Assembly: GCF_022637455.1 (NCBI RefSeq)
Contig: NZ_CP093341.1
Location: forward strand, 2,232,001-2,296,000
Length of the DNA stretch: 64,000 bases
Direction of reading: 5' to 3'
From: Lysobacter sp. S4-A87
Lineage (GTDB): Bacteria > Pseudomonadota > Gammaproteobacteria > Xanthomonadales > Xanthomonadaceae
Below are positions 26,090 to 35,887 of the stretch, piece by piece; the first letter of the stretch is position 1; each line of letters opens with the position of its first letter. Under the pieces are notes generated by a model. The model was not told the origin of the DNA. It searched no databases and saw nothing but the letters and a program-made list of their open reading frames with translations. A program made the translations under genes and the position numbers.

Positions 26090-28957
26090 TTACTTCTTGT
26101 CCGGCGACGTCTTGTCCGGCGACGTCTTGCCATCGGCATCGAGGATCTGCACGTCCCCCAGCTTCAGAGCGCGCACCGGCTGTTCGATCTGCTTGAGGTC
26201 GCCCACGACCACCCAGGTCAACGCATCCGGGTCGATAGTGGCTGCGGCCGCCTTGACCTGGTCCGGTGTCAGCGCCTCGATCTCCGCCTTGCGCTTGAAC
26301 ACGTAATCGTCCGGCCGGTCGTAGCGGACGATCGCGCTGACCGCACCGAGCACCGCCGATCCGGTTTCGAATGAACCCGGCAGGCCGCGGATCTCGGTGG
26401 CCTGGATCTTCGCCACCTCTTCCGCGGTCGGCGGCTTCTGCCCGGTGGAGTACAGGCTGATCTCGCGCTGCAGTTCCTTGAGCGAGTCGGCGGTCTTGTC
26501 GATCTGCACCGGGGCAAAGGCCATCCACGGGCGCTGGCCGAGCGAGTTGGCCGAGAAGCTGTAGGCGCCATAGGCCCAGTGCTTGTTCTCGCGCAGGTTC
26601 ATGTTCAACCGCGAGGAGAACTCACCGCCCAGCACGGAATTGGCGATGTCGAAGCGGACCGAGCTGGGGTCCTTGGTCGAGGGCACGACTTCGCCGGCGA
26701 AGATATTCGCCTGCACTGCGCCAGGCTGGTCGATGAGGAACACGCGCGGCGCCTTGGGCCTGGCCACCTCGCCAATCACCGGCTTGGCCGGCGCTTGACC
26801 GGTGCCCTTCCAGTCGCCCAGGTGCTTGTCGAGCAGCGGCACGATCTCCTTGAGCGTAGTGTCGCCGACGACGATGAGTGTTGCGTCCTGCGGGCGCACC
26901 CAGGCCTGGTGGAATGCGACCAGGTCGTTGCGGGTCAGCGAGGCGATCGACTCTTCGGTGCCGCTGCCGCTGAACGGCATCGCGTAGGGATGGCCCTCGC
27001 CGTACAGCAGCGGCGGCAGCACGCGCAGCGCGGCGCCGTTCGGGCGCGCCTTCTCCTGCTTGATGCCGGCGATCCAGGTTGCCTTGATCCGGTCGATCTC
27101 CTTCTGGTCGAAGCGCGGCGCGCGCAGCATCTGCGAGAACAGGTCGATCGACGGCACCAGGTTTTCCTTCAGCGCCGACAGGTAGACCGTGCCGCCGTCG
27201 AGCGATGCACCGGCACCCATGCTGGCGCCGAGCGATTCGACGCGGTCGCCGAACGCCAGCGAATCGAGCTTACCGGCGCCCTCGTCGAGCATGCCCATGG
27301 CGAAGCTCGAGGTGCCGAGCGTATGACCCTGGTCGGCGCTGAAACCGCCGAGGAAGGCGTAGCTCATCTGCACGACCGGGATGTCATGGCGCTCGGCCAG
27401 GATCAGGCGTGTGCCGTTCTTGAGCATCGCGCGCTGCAGCGAGGGGAACTTGAGGTCGGGGAACTGGCTGGTCACCGGCACGCCCTTGCTGCGGTCGACC
27501 GTGCTGGGCGTGGTGGCGTACTTCGGGTCCACCGGCGGCAGCGTCAGCGGCGCCGGCGTCACCGAGGGGTCTTCGGCAATGACGGTTCGCTCGCCCGGCA
27601 CCACCAGGAGGGTGTGGCTGCCCTTGGTCAGCCACTTGTTGCCGATCGCCTTGAGGTCTTTGGGGGTCGCGGTCTCGATCACCTTGAGGCTGTCGCGGAA
27701 GCAGCCCGGGTTGCCGGTGTAGACCGTGCATTCGGCCAGCGCGTCGGCCTTGCCGCCGAAGCCGCCGATGCGCTCGATGCCGCGCACGAAGCCGGCCTTG
27801 AACACGGTGCGCGCCTGCTCGACCTCGACCTTGCTCGGGCCATCCTTGAGCAGGCGCTTGATTTCCTCGTCGATGACCGCTTCGACCCTGGCCGGGTCGA
27901 CGCCCTGCTTCACGTCGGCGGTGACCAGGAAGCTGGAGCTCAGCTGCGAGCCGTAGGCCGAGGCGGAAACGCTGTCGACCAGCTTGTCCCCGTGCAGCAG
28001 GCGGCGATCCAGGCGCGATGACTTGCTGCCGCCGAGCACCTGCGCCAGCAGCTGCAGCTGGTCAATGTCGGTGGTGCCGGTCTGGGCGACATTCCACACG
28101 CGGTGGATGCGCGCCTGCGGCACCTTGTCGGTCATGGTGGCGCGGGTGGACTTCTCCAGCGGCGCGACGTCCACCTTCGGCTGGGTCATGGTCGGCGTGG
28201 CCGGGATGTTGCCGAAGTACTCGGTGACCTTTTCCTTCGCGGTGGCCAGGTCGATGTCGCCGGCGAGCACCAGCACGGCGTTGTTCGGGCCGTACCAGGT
28301 GCGGAACCAGCCCTTCACGTCCTCGATCGAGGCGGAATTGAGGTCGGTCATCGAACCGATGGTGCTGTGGTGGTACGGATGCGTCACCGGATACATCGCC
28401 TTGCCCAGCTCGTCCCAGACCTGGCCGTAGGGCTCGTTCTCGCCCTGGCGCTTTTCGTTCTGGACGACGCCGCGCTGCTCGTCGAGCGTGGCCTGGTCGA
28501 TCGCGCCGAGCAGGTGGCCCATGCGGTCGGACTCCATCCACAGCGCCATGTCGAGCGCGGTGGTGGGCACGTTCTGGAAGTAGTTGGTGCGGTCGGAGTT
28601 GGTGGTGCCGTTCTGGTCGGTGGCGCCGACCAGCTCGAAAGGCTCGAAGAATTCGCCGCGATGATTTTCCGAGCCGTTGAACATCAGGTGCTCGAACAGG
28701 TGGGCGAAGCCGGTGCGTCCTGCCGGCTCGTCCTTGCTGCCGACGTGGTACCAGATGTTGACCGCGACGATCGGCGCCTTGCGATCGGTATGCACGACCA
28801 CACGCAGGCCATTGGGCAGCGTGAACTCCTCAAACGGAATGTCCACGGCCGCCTTGGGCGCAGCCTGCACGGCGGTCGGTGCGAAGCCGGTGCCGGCGAC
28901 GGCCGTGGCCAGGGCAACGGCGAGGACCGCGGCGCGCGGTCGAAAGGTAGCGGTCAT
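26090..28957 (-). CDS. M16 (insulinase-type) zinc metallopeptidase
   Basis: 955 residues with signal peptide (cleavage near VQAAP, about 32). The inverted zinc motif HxxEH is H86-L-F-E89-H90, with the distal Glu in LDEQRGVVQNEKR. Two M16 peptidase repeats follow (N-terminal active half about 40-480; second, inactive half about 510-900). Acts in the periplasm or is exported; family members degrade peptides. The C terminus ends KTSPDKTSPDKK, caused by a 15-bp tandem duplication. Divergent from an SDR gene. Confidence 0.93.
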   Translation of the reverse strand: MTATFRPRAAVLAVALATAVAGTGFAPTAVQAAPKAAVDIPFEEFTLPNGLRVVVHTDRKAPIVAVNIWYHVGSKDEPAGRTGFAHLFEHLMFNGSENHRGEFFEPFELVGATDQNGTTNSDRTNYFQNVPTTALDMALWMESDRMGHLLGAIDQATLDEQRGVVQNEKRQGENEPYGQVWDELGKAMYPVTHPYHHSTIGSMTDLNSASIEDVKGWFRTWYGPNNAVLVLAGDIDLATAKEKVTEYFGNIPATPTMTQPKVDVAPLEKSTRATMTDKVPQARIHRVWNVAQTGTTDIDQLQLLAQVLGGSKSSRLDRRLLHGDKLVDSVSASAYGSQLSSSFLVTADVKQGVDPARVEAVIDEEIKRLLKDGPSKVEVEQARTVFKAGFVRGIERIGGFGGKADALAECTVYTGNPGCFRDSLKVIETATPKDLKAIGNKWLTKGSHTLLVVPGERTVIAEDPSVTPAPLTLPPVDPKYATTPSTVDRSKGVPVTSQFPDLKFPSLQRAMLKNGTRLILAERHDIPVVQMSYAFLGGFSADQGHTLGTSSFAMGMLDEGAGKLDSLAFGDRVESLGASMGAGASLDGGTVYLSALKENLVPSIDLFSQMLRAPRFDQKEIDRIKATWIAGIKQEKARPNGAALRVLPPLLYGEGHPYAMPFSGSGTEESIASLTRNDLVAFHQAWVRPQDATLIVVGDTTLKEIVPLLDKHLGDWKGTGQAPAKPVIGEVARPKAPRVFLIDQPGAVQANIFAGEVVPSTKDPSSVRFDIANSVLGGEFSSRLNMNLRENKHWAYGAYSFSANSLGQRPWMAFAPVQIDKTADSLKELQREISLYSTGQKPPTAEEVAKIQATEIRGLPGSFETGSAVLGAVSAIVRYDRPDDYVFKRKAEIEALTPDQVKAAAATIDPDALTWVVVGDLKQIEQPVRALKLGDVQILDADGKTSPDKTSPDKK

Positions 28958-29166
28958 GAAACACTCCTGATTGGGTGACGCCCGAACTCCCTTGTCCGGG
29001 TGAAGTCCTCATCCTAGGCCACCGGCGAAGGCAGGCAACAGGCCAAAAGTCCCACTGGGCGGCCTTGGGCTTGCATTGGGCAGGCATTGACCTGCGTTTG
29101 GGCCAACGCGGCACACAGCCGGCCCGGGCCATACACTGGCGCCTTCGTCGCCCCGGGATGACCGCA

Positions 29167-29877
29167 ATGAGTGATTCCCCGCTGCCCCGCCGCTGTCTGG
29201 TCACCGGCGCCAACCGCGGCCTGGGCCTGGAGTTCGTTCGCCAGCTGCTCGCCCGTGGTGATCGCGTCGTCGCCACCAGCCGCCATCCGGGGCGCGCGCA
29301 TGCGCTCAACCAGTTGGCCGGCCAGAACCCGGGCCGCCTGCACGTGCTGCCGCTGGACGTGGCCGAGCCGAAGACGCATGCCGAACTCGCCCGCGAGATC
29401 CCGCTGGTCACCGACGGCATCGACCTACTGATCAACAACGCCGGCGTGCTGCATTCGGGCGAGCGCTTCGGTCACGTCGCGGCGGCGCAGCTCGACGACA
29501 GCCTGCGCACCAATGCGGCGGGCCCGTTCCTGCTGACCCAGGCGCTGGCGCCGCACCTGGCCGAAGGCGCCAAGGTCGCCAACCTGTCATCGATGCTGGG
29601 CTCGATCGCCTCGGTCGACGGCTTCCACACGCCAACCTATGCGATCTCGAAGGCGGCGCAGAACATGGCGACGGTGCTGCTGGCCCAGGCCCTGCGCGAA
29701 CGCGGCATCACGGTGATCGCCCTGCATCCGGGCTGGGTGCAGACCGACATGGGCGGCAGCGGCGCGCAGGTGACGCCGGCCGACTCGGCACGCGGGCTGC
29801 TGGGCGTGATCGACTCGGTCGGGCCGGACGACAGCGGGCGCTTCATTGACTGGCAGGGCAATTCGCTGCCCTGGTAA
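29167..29877 (+). CDS. short-chain dehydrogenase/reductase
   Basis: 236 residues from the ATG at 29167 (29158 is an alternative, giving MTAMSD). Classical SDR motifs: TGANRGLG cofactor site, NNAG, catalytic Ser in NLSSMLG and YAISK with the active Tyr and Lys. Resembles CsgA/YciK-like SDRs of unknown substrate. Divergent from the M16 protease across about 200 bp; trmL follows 43 bp downstream and may be cotranscribed. Confidence 0.88.
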   Translation: MSDSPLPRRCLVTGANRGLGLEFVRQLLARGDRVVATSRHPGRAHALNQLAGQNPGRLHVLPLDVAEPKTHAELAREIPLVTDGIDLLINNAGVLHSGERFGHVAAAQLDDSLRTNAAGPFLLTQALAPHLAEGAKVANLSSMLGSIASVDGFHTPTYAISKAAQNMATVLLAQALRERGITVIALHPGWVQTDMGGSGAQVTPADSARGLLGVIDSVGPDDSGRFIDWQGNSLPW

Positions 29878-29920
29878 GCCGGCCGGTTGACCGCACCGGA
29901 AGAATCCAGACACTGTCGCG

Positions 29921-30400
29921 ATGTTCGACGTCATCCTCTACCAGCCCGAAATCCCTCCCAACACCGGCAACGTGATCCGCCTGTGCGCCAACACCGGCGC
30001 GCGGCTGCATTTGATCCGACCGCTCGGGTTCGGCCTGGAGGACCGCCAGCTCAAGCGCGCCGGCCTGGACTACCACGAGTACGCCACGCTGCAGGTACAC
30101 GACGACCTGGATGCGGCGCTGGCGGTCATCGCCCAGGCCAGTGGAGTGCCGCCGCGATTGTTCGCCCTGAGCACGCGCGGCACGACCCGCTTCGATGGCC
30201 CTGCCTACGCCGCAGGCGATGCATTCCTGTTCGGCCCGGAGACGCGTGGCTTGCCGGCCGATGTGCTCGAGCGCGTGCCGCCAGCGCAACGCCTTCGCCT
30301 GCCGATGCGCCCGGACAACCGCAGCCTCAATCTGTCCAATGCGGTGGCAGTGGTGGTGTTCGAGGCGTGGCGGCAGCGGGGATTCGAAGGCGGCCAGTAG
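29921..30400 (+). CDS. trmL: tRNA (cytidine/uridine-2'-O)-methyltransferase TrmL
   Basis: 159 residues, SPOUT family. The N-terminal signature YQPEIPPNTGNVIRLCANTG and the C-terminal knot motifs GPETRGLP and MRPDNRSLNLSNAVAVVVFE are diagnostic. TrmL 2'-O-methylates the wobble base (C34/U34) of tRNA-Leu isoacceptors. Length typical (about 157). Convergent with the fimbrial adhesin gene. Confidence 0.97.
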   Translation: MFDVILYQPEIPPNTGNVIRLCANTGARLHLIRPLGFGLEDRQLKRAGLDYHEYATLQVHDDLDAALAVIAQASGVPPRLFALSTRGTTRFDGPAYAAGDAFLFGPETRGLPADVLERVPPAQRLRLPMRPDNRSLNLSNAVAVVVFEAWRQRGFEGGQ

Positions 30401-30454
30401 GTGCGAGGCTGGAAGCTACGCACGCAAGGCACGGAACTGACGTCGACGCGCAGA

Positions 30455-31591
30455 CTAGTAATAGTCGAGCGTATATATCAGCGTGGACTGGATGCGCCCG
30501 CCAGCAGGGGTAGCTCCAAACCGGTAGTAGTGCGCAGTGAAGGCCTGCTGGAAGCTGGTGCTGTCGACCGTCGTCTCGTAGCGCTTCGTCGTCGCGTCGA
30601 TCACCGCCCCTGTACTTCCCTCCACGACCTGGATCCCATACCCCACTGCTGCCGTGGCGTCCATGAGCGTGTTTTTCAGGAGCGAGATGGAAGCGTTCTC
30701 GAAGCTGGTGGCAGCACTGAAGCGTAATGAGAACACCAGTCCTTCGCTGCAGTTTGCAGCGATCGTGAAGTTGCGCGGCGCAGCAGTGCTTCCGACGCTG
30801 GGCAGTTCCCGCGCCGGCACCTCCGGAAAGGCAATCGTCGCAAGCGGCTGCAGTGCGCAGGTCCTGGCACTGATCGTGCCCCCTGTCACCATGCCGTTGT
30901 ACGCGCCTACTTGCGTAAAGGAGGTATTGCCACCCGTGTCCGAGGTTCGCGAATCGGTCCTTATGTAAGGAATGGTAGTCACCGCTCCGCTTTTGGAGCC
31001 GCTGGTCAGATTGATGAACTGCGCCGATCTGCCTAGGTTGACCGACCAAGGTCCGCCGTTGCTCGGCGGATGCGTTTCCCAGAAGAGGTAGCCGTTCTGG
31101 GTGGTTCGCCGTCCGGCCGTTGTCGCAGCCAGAGACGGGCCCGCTGCCGGAAAGTCGAAGAAGTAGCGAACCCCTATTCCTGGAAGGTTCGTGGTGTAGA
31201 CATCACTGAAACCTGGGGCTAGCTTCCCCGCTTCAACGAAGAAGTTGAACCATGCATATGCGCTTGGCGCCCCTGACTGAACCACGCTGATCGTATAGGG
31301 CGCCAGCGGGATCTCGCTCGAGACAGGGGCCCCGACCGGCGTATCCGGTGCCACGTTGATCCTACCCGACACGGCCACCGCGATTTCGGGCCCCGTCCCG
31401 GTCAAGCAGGTTCTACCGGCGGGACAAGTCTGTGCCGATGCATCGACGCAAGCGAACATCGTCACAAGTAGCAGCAGGCAGAACGCGTACATCGAGTGAC
31501 GACGACCCCGTCTTCCGTCTGGAGATCTTCTGGCCCGGAACGCAGGCAGTGACGGGACGCTCTCGGATATGCAGTTCTTCGCGATGTCCAT
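30455..31591 (-). CDS. fimbrial adhesin / tip protein
   Basis: 378 residues from the ATG at 31591, preceded by GAGG with 5-nt spacing. An in-frame ATG at 31492 would give a more canonical signal peptide (MYAFCLLLLVTMFACVDASAQ), so the long basic n-region (about 30 residues) of the first start is odd. The mature protein has an N-terminal domain (about 55-250) and a C-terminal pilin-like domain (about 260-378) with paired Cys (RTCALQPL; ANCSEGL) and the penultimate-Tyr-type ending YTLDYY. That two-domain layout is that of a chaperone-usher tip adhesin. Last gene of the fimbrial cluster. Confidence 0.8.
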   Translation of the reverse strand: MDIAKNCISESVPSLPAFRARRSPDGRRGRRHSMYAFCLLLLVTMFACVDASAQTCPAGRTCLTGTGPEIAVAVSGRINVAPDTPVGAPVSSEIPLAPYTISVVQSGAPSAYAWFNFFVEAGKLAPGFSDVYTTNLPGIGVRYFFDFPAAGPSLAATTAGRRTTQNGYLFWETHPPSNGGPWSVNLGRSAQFINLTSGSKSGAVTTIPYIRTDSRTSDTGGNTSFTQVGAYNGMVTGGTISARTCALQPLATIAFPEVPARELPSVGSTAAPRNFTIAANCSEGLVFSLRFSAATSFENASISLLKNTLMDATAAVGYGIQVVEGSTGAVIDATTKRYETTVDSTSFQQAFTAHYYRFGATPAGGRIQSTLIYTLDYY

Positions 31592-31701
31592 TGGAACCTC
31601 TTCGGATTTGCCGCGGGCGTCGTCCGGGCGGACTCGCTTGGCGACCTGCGGAAGATGCATGCGGTCCGCGCCGGCAGGTGCTGTTGCGCGAGCGTCCTCG
31701 A

Positions 31702-34278
31702 TCAGTTGCATGTTGCGTCCGCCGTCGTGTATCCCATCTTGATGTTGGTGACCTTGGGGAGCGAGTAGCGCAGCTTGCAGGTTTCATCGGCGGCAGTGCC
31801 CCAGCGCGCCGTCAGCTCACCACTGTCGGAACCCAGGCTGCGCGCAATCACCTTGCCGCCCTGCGCGACAGTGCCGATGCTGAGGCCCTGGGCATCCAGC
31901 ACGTCGGCACCAAACGGCAGTGGCTCGCCATTCGCAAGCCGAGTGCGGAGGATGGCTGCGCGTCCTCCGGTGCTCGTCTCGAACCGGACCAGTGTGATCG
32001 CGCCCGACGTGGGTACCGTCTGCTCCTGGGTCGAGTCGAGCTGGACGTTCAACGGCAGGCCGTTGGGATCGATGTCGATTGAGCTGCGCGTGAAGGGCGA
32101 CAGGTTCGATACGACGGCGTGGCCCCAGCGGTCGACCCGCAGTCCGCTGCCGTTGGAGACGATCGCGCCCTTGGCGCCCTTCGCTTCCACGATCGCCACC
32201 GTGTCGCCGAGCGTTGGCGTGAACGTAACGCCACCTGCGTAGGCAACGATGCCGCCGGAAACGCCGGCACTGACCTGGCTGTAGTTGTTGGACTTGCTGG
32301 CGCTGCCGGTGATCGTCGCGCTTGGCAGCGCGTAGGATGCGTTCGCGCCATAGGTGCTCGAACTTTCTACGCCAACGCCACGGTTGTGGCTGGCGTTAAG
32401 GCCGTAGCTGAAAGCGCTGTCGCGCCCCAACGTGCCGGTCACCGACTCCTGGAAGGTCGCCGCGCCCGATGAATCGCGCTGCAAGCTGGTCTGCGAGTAC
32501 GGCGCGCGTGGGCCCGAACCCAGCGGGATGCCCACGGTGAACATCACCCGGTTATCCCAGTCGCCACGGCTCAGGTCGAACTGGCGCGATGCGGAGAACC
32601 CGAAGTTGATGCGCTTGTAGGTGTTGTTGTAGCCCAACTGGTACTGGGTGTCGGTTTCCCGGCGGTTCCAGTAGTCCTGGCGCGAGCCGGTGAGGTAAAA
32701 CGAGCCCCAGCCGGCCGGCAATGTCTGGTTGACCGTCAGCTGCAGGCGGCCACGCTCTCGGTCTGGTGCTGGCAGCAGATCGTCCGGGGCGCGGGCGTTG
32801 AGCGCCACTGCGTCTTCCAGGTCGAGGAACCCCTCGCTGGAGTATCGGTATGCCGCAAGCGTCAGATTGGTATTGGTCGGCGCGACCAGCTTGCTGTAGC
32901 TCAGTCTGACGCTTTGCCCGCTCCGGTCCGGCTCGTGGTCGAGCTTGGCGTTGGACCGGGTGATGTCCAGGCCGATCGCACCGAAACGTGTGTTGAGCGC
33001 GGAGCCGACGGCAACAGCCTGGTAGTCCTTGGTCACCGTCGCACCGCCGTAGGCGGTGATGCCGTTGCTGAGGCCGCGCTGGTACGTGCCCTGTAGCAGC
33101 TCCGGCTCACTGTCGACAGTGGGATGGCGGTACAGGCCCGCCGTGAGGCTATAGCGGCCAATACCCGGTCGCAGCGCGTTCACCGCGGCGGAGTACGGCA
33201 CCTTGGAGACATTGACGCTGCCATCGGCTTCGGTGACCACCACTTCGAGGTCGCCACCGTATCCGCTGGGGTACAGGTCATCGATCTCGAACGCGCCGGG
33301 AGCGACGTTGGTTTCGTACAGGATGCTGCCGCCCTGGCGGACCTGCACGCGCGCGTTGCTGTTGGCGATGCCGTGGATCGTCGGCGCGTAGCCGCGCTGC
33401 GACTCCGGGTACATCCGGTCATCGCTGGCCAGCTGCACACCGCGAAAGCCGAAGCTGTCGAAGATGGTGCCATCGGTGTAGGCGTCACCAATGGTCAGCT
33501 GGCTCTTGATCGGAATGAGCGATCGTTGTGCGTAGGTCTGCACACCGTCGTACTTGCCGCCATTGTTTTCGTCGTAGCTGAAGTTGCCGATGTGCCGCAG
33601 GCGCCACGGCCCTATGTTGGCGCCGGCATTGATGCCGACGTAGCCCTGCGTGATCGCATTGCCCTGCGATTCGGCGCGGTAGGCGTTGGCGTTGTACTGG
33701 AGGCGGAACGCGTTGATGCCTTCGTCCCAGAACCGGGGATCGACGTAGCCACGTGCGTGCCGGTCGAGCGCTGCTTGCGGAACGCTGATGTCCAGGCGCT
33801 GCTCGCCGTTGTCGAACACGGCGGACGCGCCTTCGATCAGGCTTGGCAAGGTGACGCAGGTGTCGCCGGAGCTGTCCTCCAGCCTTGCCATGCTCTCCGG
33901 CGTGAGCTTGGTCATGTCGAGGCCAAGACGCCCGATCAGTTCCAGGTCGAAGCACGGCTGGACGTTGTCACCACCTGGCGTCAGCGGCCGCAGCGTGATC
34001 TCGGCCTTGCCCAGCAATTGCTGGTTTACCTGCAGGTCTGCCAGGTAGGTGCCCGGCAGCGCGGCATTGCCCCGGGCGAACCGACTCAGGTCGACGTTGC
34101 CGCCGCTTCCTTCGAATGCGTGCAGGAAAGCTTCATTGAACTCGACCAGCGTGCCCGAATCATCCGCGTTCGGACCACCCGTCCACGCGCCGGCGCCGCC
34201 ACTGGTCAACAGTGCGGCGACCGCCAGGCTGATCGGGCGAAGACGTGGATACTGGTGATTGCGATGTTGCTTGCGCAT
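31702..34278 (-). CDS. fimbrial outer-membrane usher
   Basis: 858 residues, FimD/PapC family. Signal peptide at 1-31, N-terminal chaperone-binding domain (about 35-160), a 24-strand barrel with plug region, and C-terminal domains with typical signatures (PYSAAVNALRPG; SYDENNGGKYDG). The usher forms the pore through which chaperone-pilin complexes are assembled. Start at the ATG at 34278; a further in-frame ATG lies at 34299. Lies between the chaperone gene (102 bp upstream) and the tip adhesin gene. Confidence 0.95.
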   Translation of the reverse strand: MRKQHRNHQYPRLRPISLAVAALLTSGGAGAWTGGPNADDSGTLVEFNEAFLHAFEGSGGNVDLSRFARGNAALPGTYLADLQVNQQLLGKAEITLRPLTPGGDNVQPCFDLELIGRLGLDMTKLTPESMARLEDSSGDTCVTLPSLIEGASAVFDNGEQRLDISVPQAALDRHARGYVDPRFWDEGINAFRLQYNANAYRAESQGNAITQGYVGINAGANIGPWRLRHIGNFSYDENNGGKYDGVQTYAQRSLIPIKSQLTIGDAYTDGTIFDSFGFRGVQLASDDRMYPESQRGYAPTIHGIANSNARVQVRQGGSILYETNVAPGAFEIDDLYPSGYGGDLEVVVTEADGSVNVSKVPYSAAVNALRPGIGRYSLTAGLYRHPTVDSEPELLQGTYQRGLSNGITAYGGATVTKDYQAVAVGSALNTRFGAIGLDITRSNAKLDHEPDRSGQSVRLSYSKLVAPTNTNLTLAAYRYSSEGFLDLEDAVALNARAPDDLLPAPDRERGRLQLTVNQTLPAGWGSFYLTGSRQDYWNRRETDTQYQLGYNNTYKRINFGFSASRQFDLSRGDWDNRVMFTVGIPLGSGPRAPYSQTSLQRDSSGAATFQESVTGTLGRDSAFSYGLNASHNRGVGVESSSTYGANASYALPSATITGSASKSNNYSQVSAGVSGGIVAYAGGVTFTPTLGDTVAIVEAKGAKGAIVSNGSGLRVDRWGHAVVSNLSPFTRSSIDIDPNGLPLNVQLDSTQEQTVPTSGAITLVRFETSTGGRAAILRTRLANGEPLPFGADVLDAQGLSIGTVAQGGKVIARSLGSDSGELTARWGTAADETCKLRYSLPKVTNIKMGYTTADATCN

Positions 34279-34380
34279 GCTTCTGGTTCGGCCGGGCAAG
34301 CCGCGTCCCTGCCGAGGAACACGGCTTTGACGGGCAGTTCATTGGTGTGCGGGCCACGGGTCGGCACCGCCGCGGATGGT

Positions 34381-35157
34381 TCAGGGCGAATTGCCCTTGG
34401 GCGCCGACTGACTGATCAGTCCGGCTTCGCCATCGATCGGTCCACCGTAGTCATTGATGGCGTGGTAGGTAACCTTTGCAGCAGATGCCATTGGTACCTC
34501 CCCCTGCAATGCAAATGCCCTGGTTTCTCCAGGGGCGACCATGCCACCGTCGGTAAAGCGCGCCGTTCGGCCGCCTCCGGTCACATCAACCGAAGCGAAG
34601 GACACGAAGTAGGGCGTCGGGTTGTGCATCTGGATGGCATCGCGACCGGCGTCCTTGACCAGACTCCAGCGAATCTGCGCCGGAGCGTCGGCGGCACCGG
34701 CGGCCTTTAGCGACGACGGTCGGAAGAAGAGCTTGATACGGGTACGGAACGCCATCTGCAGCACATTGGCTTCCAGCGCATCCGCGCCGGGCTTGGGCGG
34801 CACTTCCAGCAGGTTGAACCAGAAGACCGACTCCTTGTCCTGCGGCAGCGCCTCCCCCGTGTAGATGATCCGCACGGCCTGGCCCTTGCCAGGATCGATT
34901 CGCGCGACCGGCGGAGTAACGGTGAAAGGAACATCAATGGTCGATGGCGCGGCATCGGGATCACCGCGGTCGAGCCAGATCTGCGTCAGGGCCGGCGTCT
35001 TCCCGTCATTGGTCAGCTTGACCGTCACCTCCCGCTCCTGCGCCGGATACACGACGCGCGTTCCGGCGATCACCACCGAGGCATCCGCATTTGACGCGCA
35101 CATACCGCCGACTGCGAGCAGACAGGTTGCCGTGAGTGCCTTGAAGTCCTTCTTCAT
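34381..35157 (-). CDS. periplasmic pilus-assembly chaperone
   Basis: 258 residues, PapD/FimC-like. Signal peptide ending ADA-SVVIAG, then two immunoglobulin-like domains. The conserved Arg (TRVVYPAQEREVTV) and the DKESVFWFNLLEVPP and IKLFFRP segments mark the subunit-binding face. It delivers pilins to the usher. The only chaperone in the cluster, so it must serve both pilins and the tip protein. Confidence 0.95.
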   Translation of the reverse strand: MKKDFKALTATCLLAVGGMCASNADASVVIAGTRVVYPAQEREVTVKLTNDGKTPALTQIWLDRGDPDAAPSTIDVPFTVTPPVARIDPGKGQAVRIIYTGEALPQDKESVFWFNLLEVPPKPGADALEANVLQMAFRTRIKLFFRPSSLKAAGAADAPAQIRWSLVKDAGRDAIQMHNPTPYFVSFASVDVTGGGRTARFTDGGMVAPGETRAFALQGEVPMASAAKVTYHAINDYGGPIDGEAGLISQSAPKGNSP

Positions 35158-35219
35158 CGGTTCATTCGCATCCGCAAGTGGACGGAGGAGAACCCTCCTC
35201 CGTCGGCCCGAGCCACAAC

Positions 35220-35771
35220 TCAGTTGTAGGCCATTGAGTAGGTGACACTGGACGTCACCGCGCCCACTGCGAGCGGCGTCGAGTTGATGTTGTGGTACCG
35301 GGCGATGTAGTTGAGCGTGACCGCGCCGGTGGCGATGGTGCCGGGTGCGGAGTTCTGCGCCACGTCGGCAGCACCGACCGCGATCACAGTGCGGTCCTGG
35401 TTGAGCAGCTGGATGCGCAGGCCTGCCGAGGAGCCGGCACCACTGGTGAGCAGCTCGCCGCTTGCCACGTCCACGTTGGGACCCGACTCGAAGCGCGTGT
35501 GAACCGTGCCGCTGGTCGGCGTGCAGGACGTCAAAGCGATCTGGAACGCCGTTTCGCCGGACGTGGAACCCACGGTCCTCAGGTTCGACTGCGAAGCGGC
35601 AGGCAGCGTGACACTGACGTTACGGTTGCCGTCTGCGGCGGTGCCGTTGATCGAGCAGGTCTGGGTGGTGAGTTCACCGGTGAAGTTGATCGTGCCGTCG
35701 GAAGCGAACGCCGACTGGGACGCCAGCGCGATGGCGCCGACTGTCATTGCCTTGAAGAGGGTGGTTTTCAT
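35220..35771 (-). CDS. type 1-like fimbrial major subunit (pilin A)
   Basis: 183 residues with signal peptide (LASQSAFA-SDG). The mature chain starts DGTINFTGEL and carries the FimA-type disulfide (TCSINGT and LTSCTPTSG) plus the C-terminal alternating donor-acceptor strand ending VTYSMAYN. A close paralogue lies directly upstream. Located between that paralogue and the chaperone. Confidence 0.9.
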   Translation of the reverse strand: MKTTLFKAMTVGAIALASQSAFASDGTINFTGELTTQTCSINGTAADGNRNVSVTLPAASQSNLRTVGSTSGETAFQIALTSCTPTSGTVHTRFESGPNVDVASGELLTSGAGSSAGLRIQLLNQDRTVIAVGAADVAQNSAPGTIATGAVTLNYIARYHNINSTPLAVGAVTSSVTYSMAYN

Positions 35772-35887
35772 GTCTCAGTAGATCCAAAGAAGTGGTGCTG
35801 ACAGGTTGGCGTTCGTCGCGACGTTGCCGGTTGCCGCCTGTTGGCATGGCTGCGGCAGCGCAGGGACGTTCGCATCCTGGCGATCGG

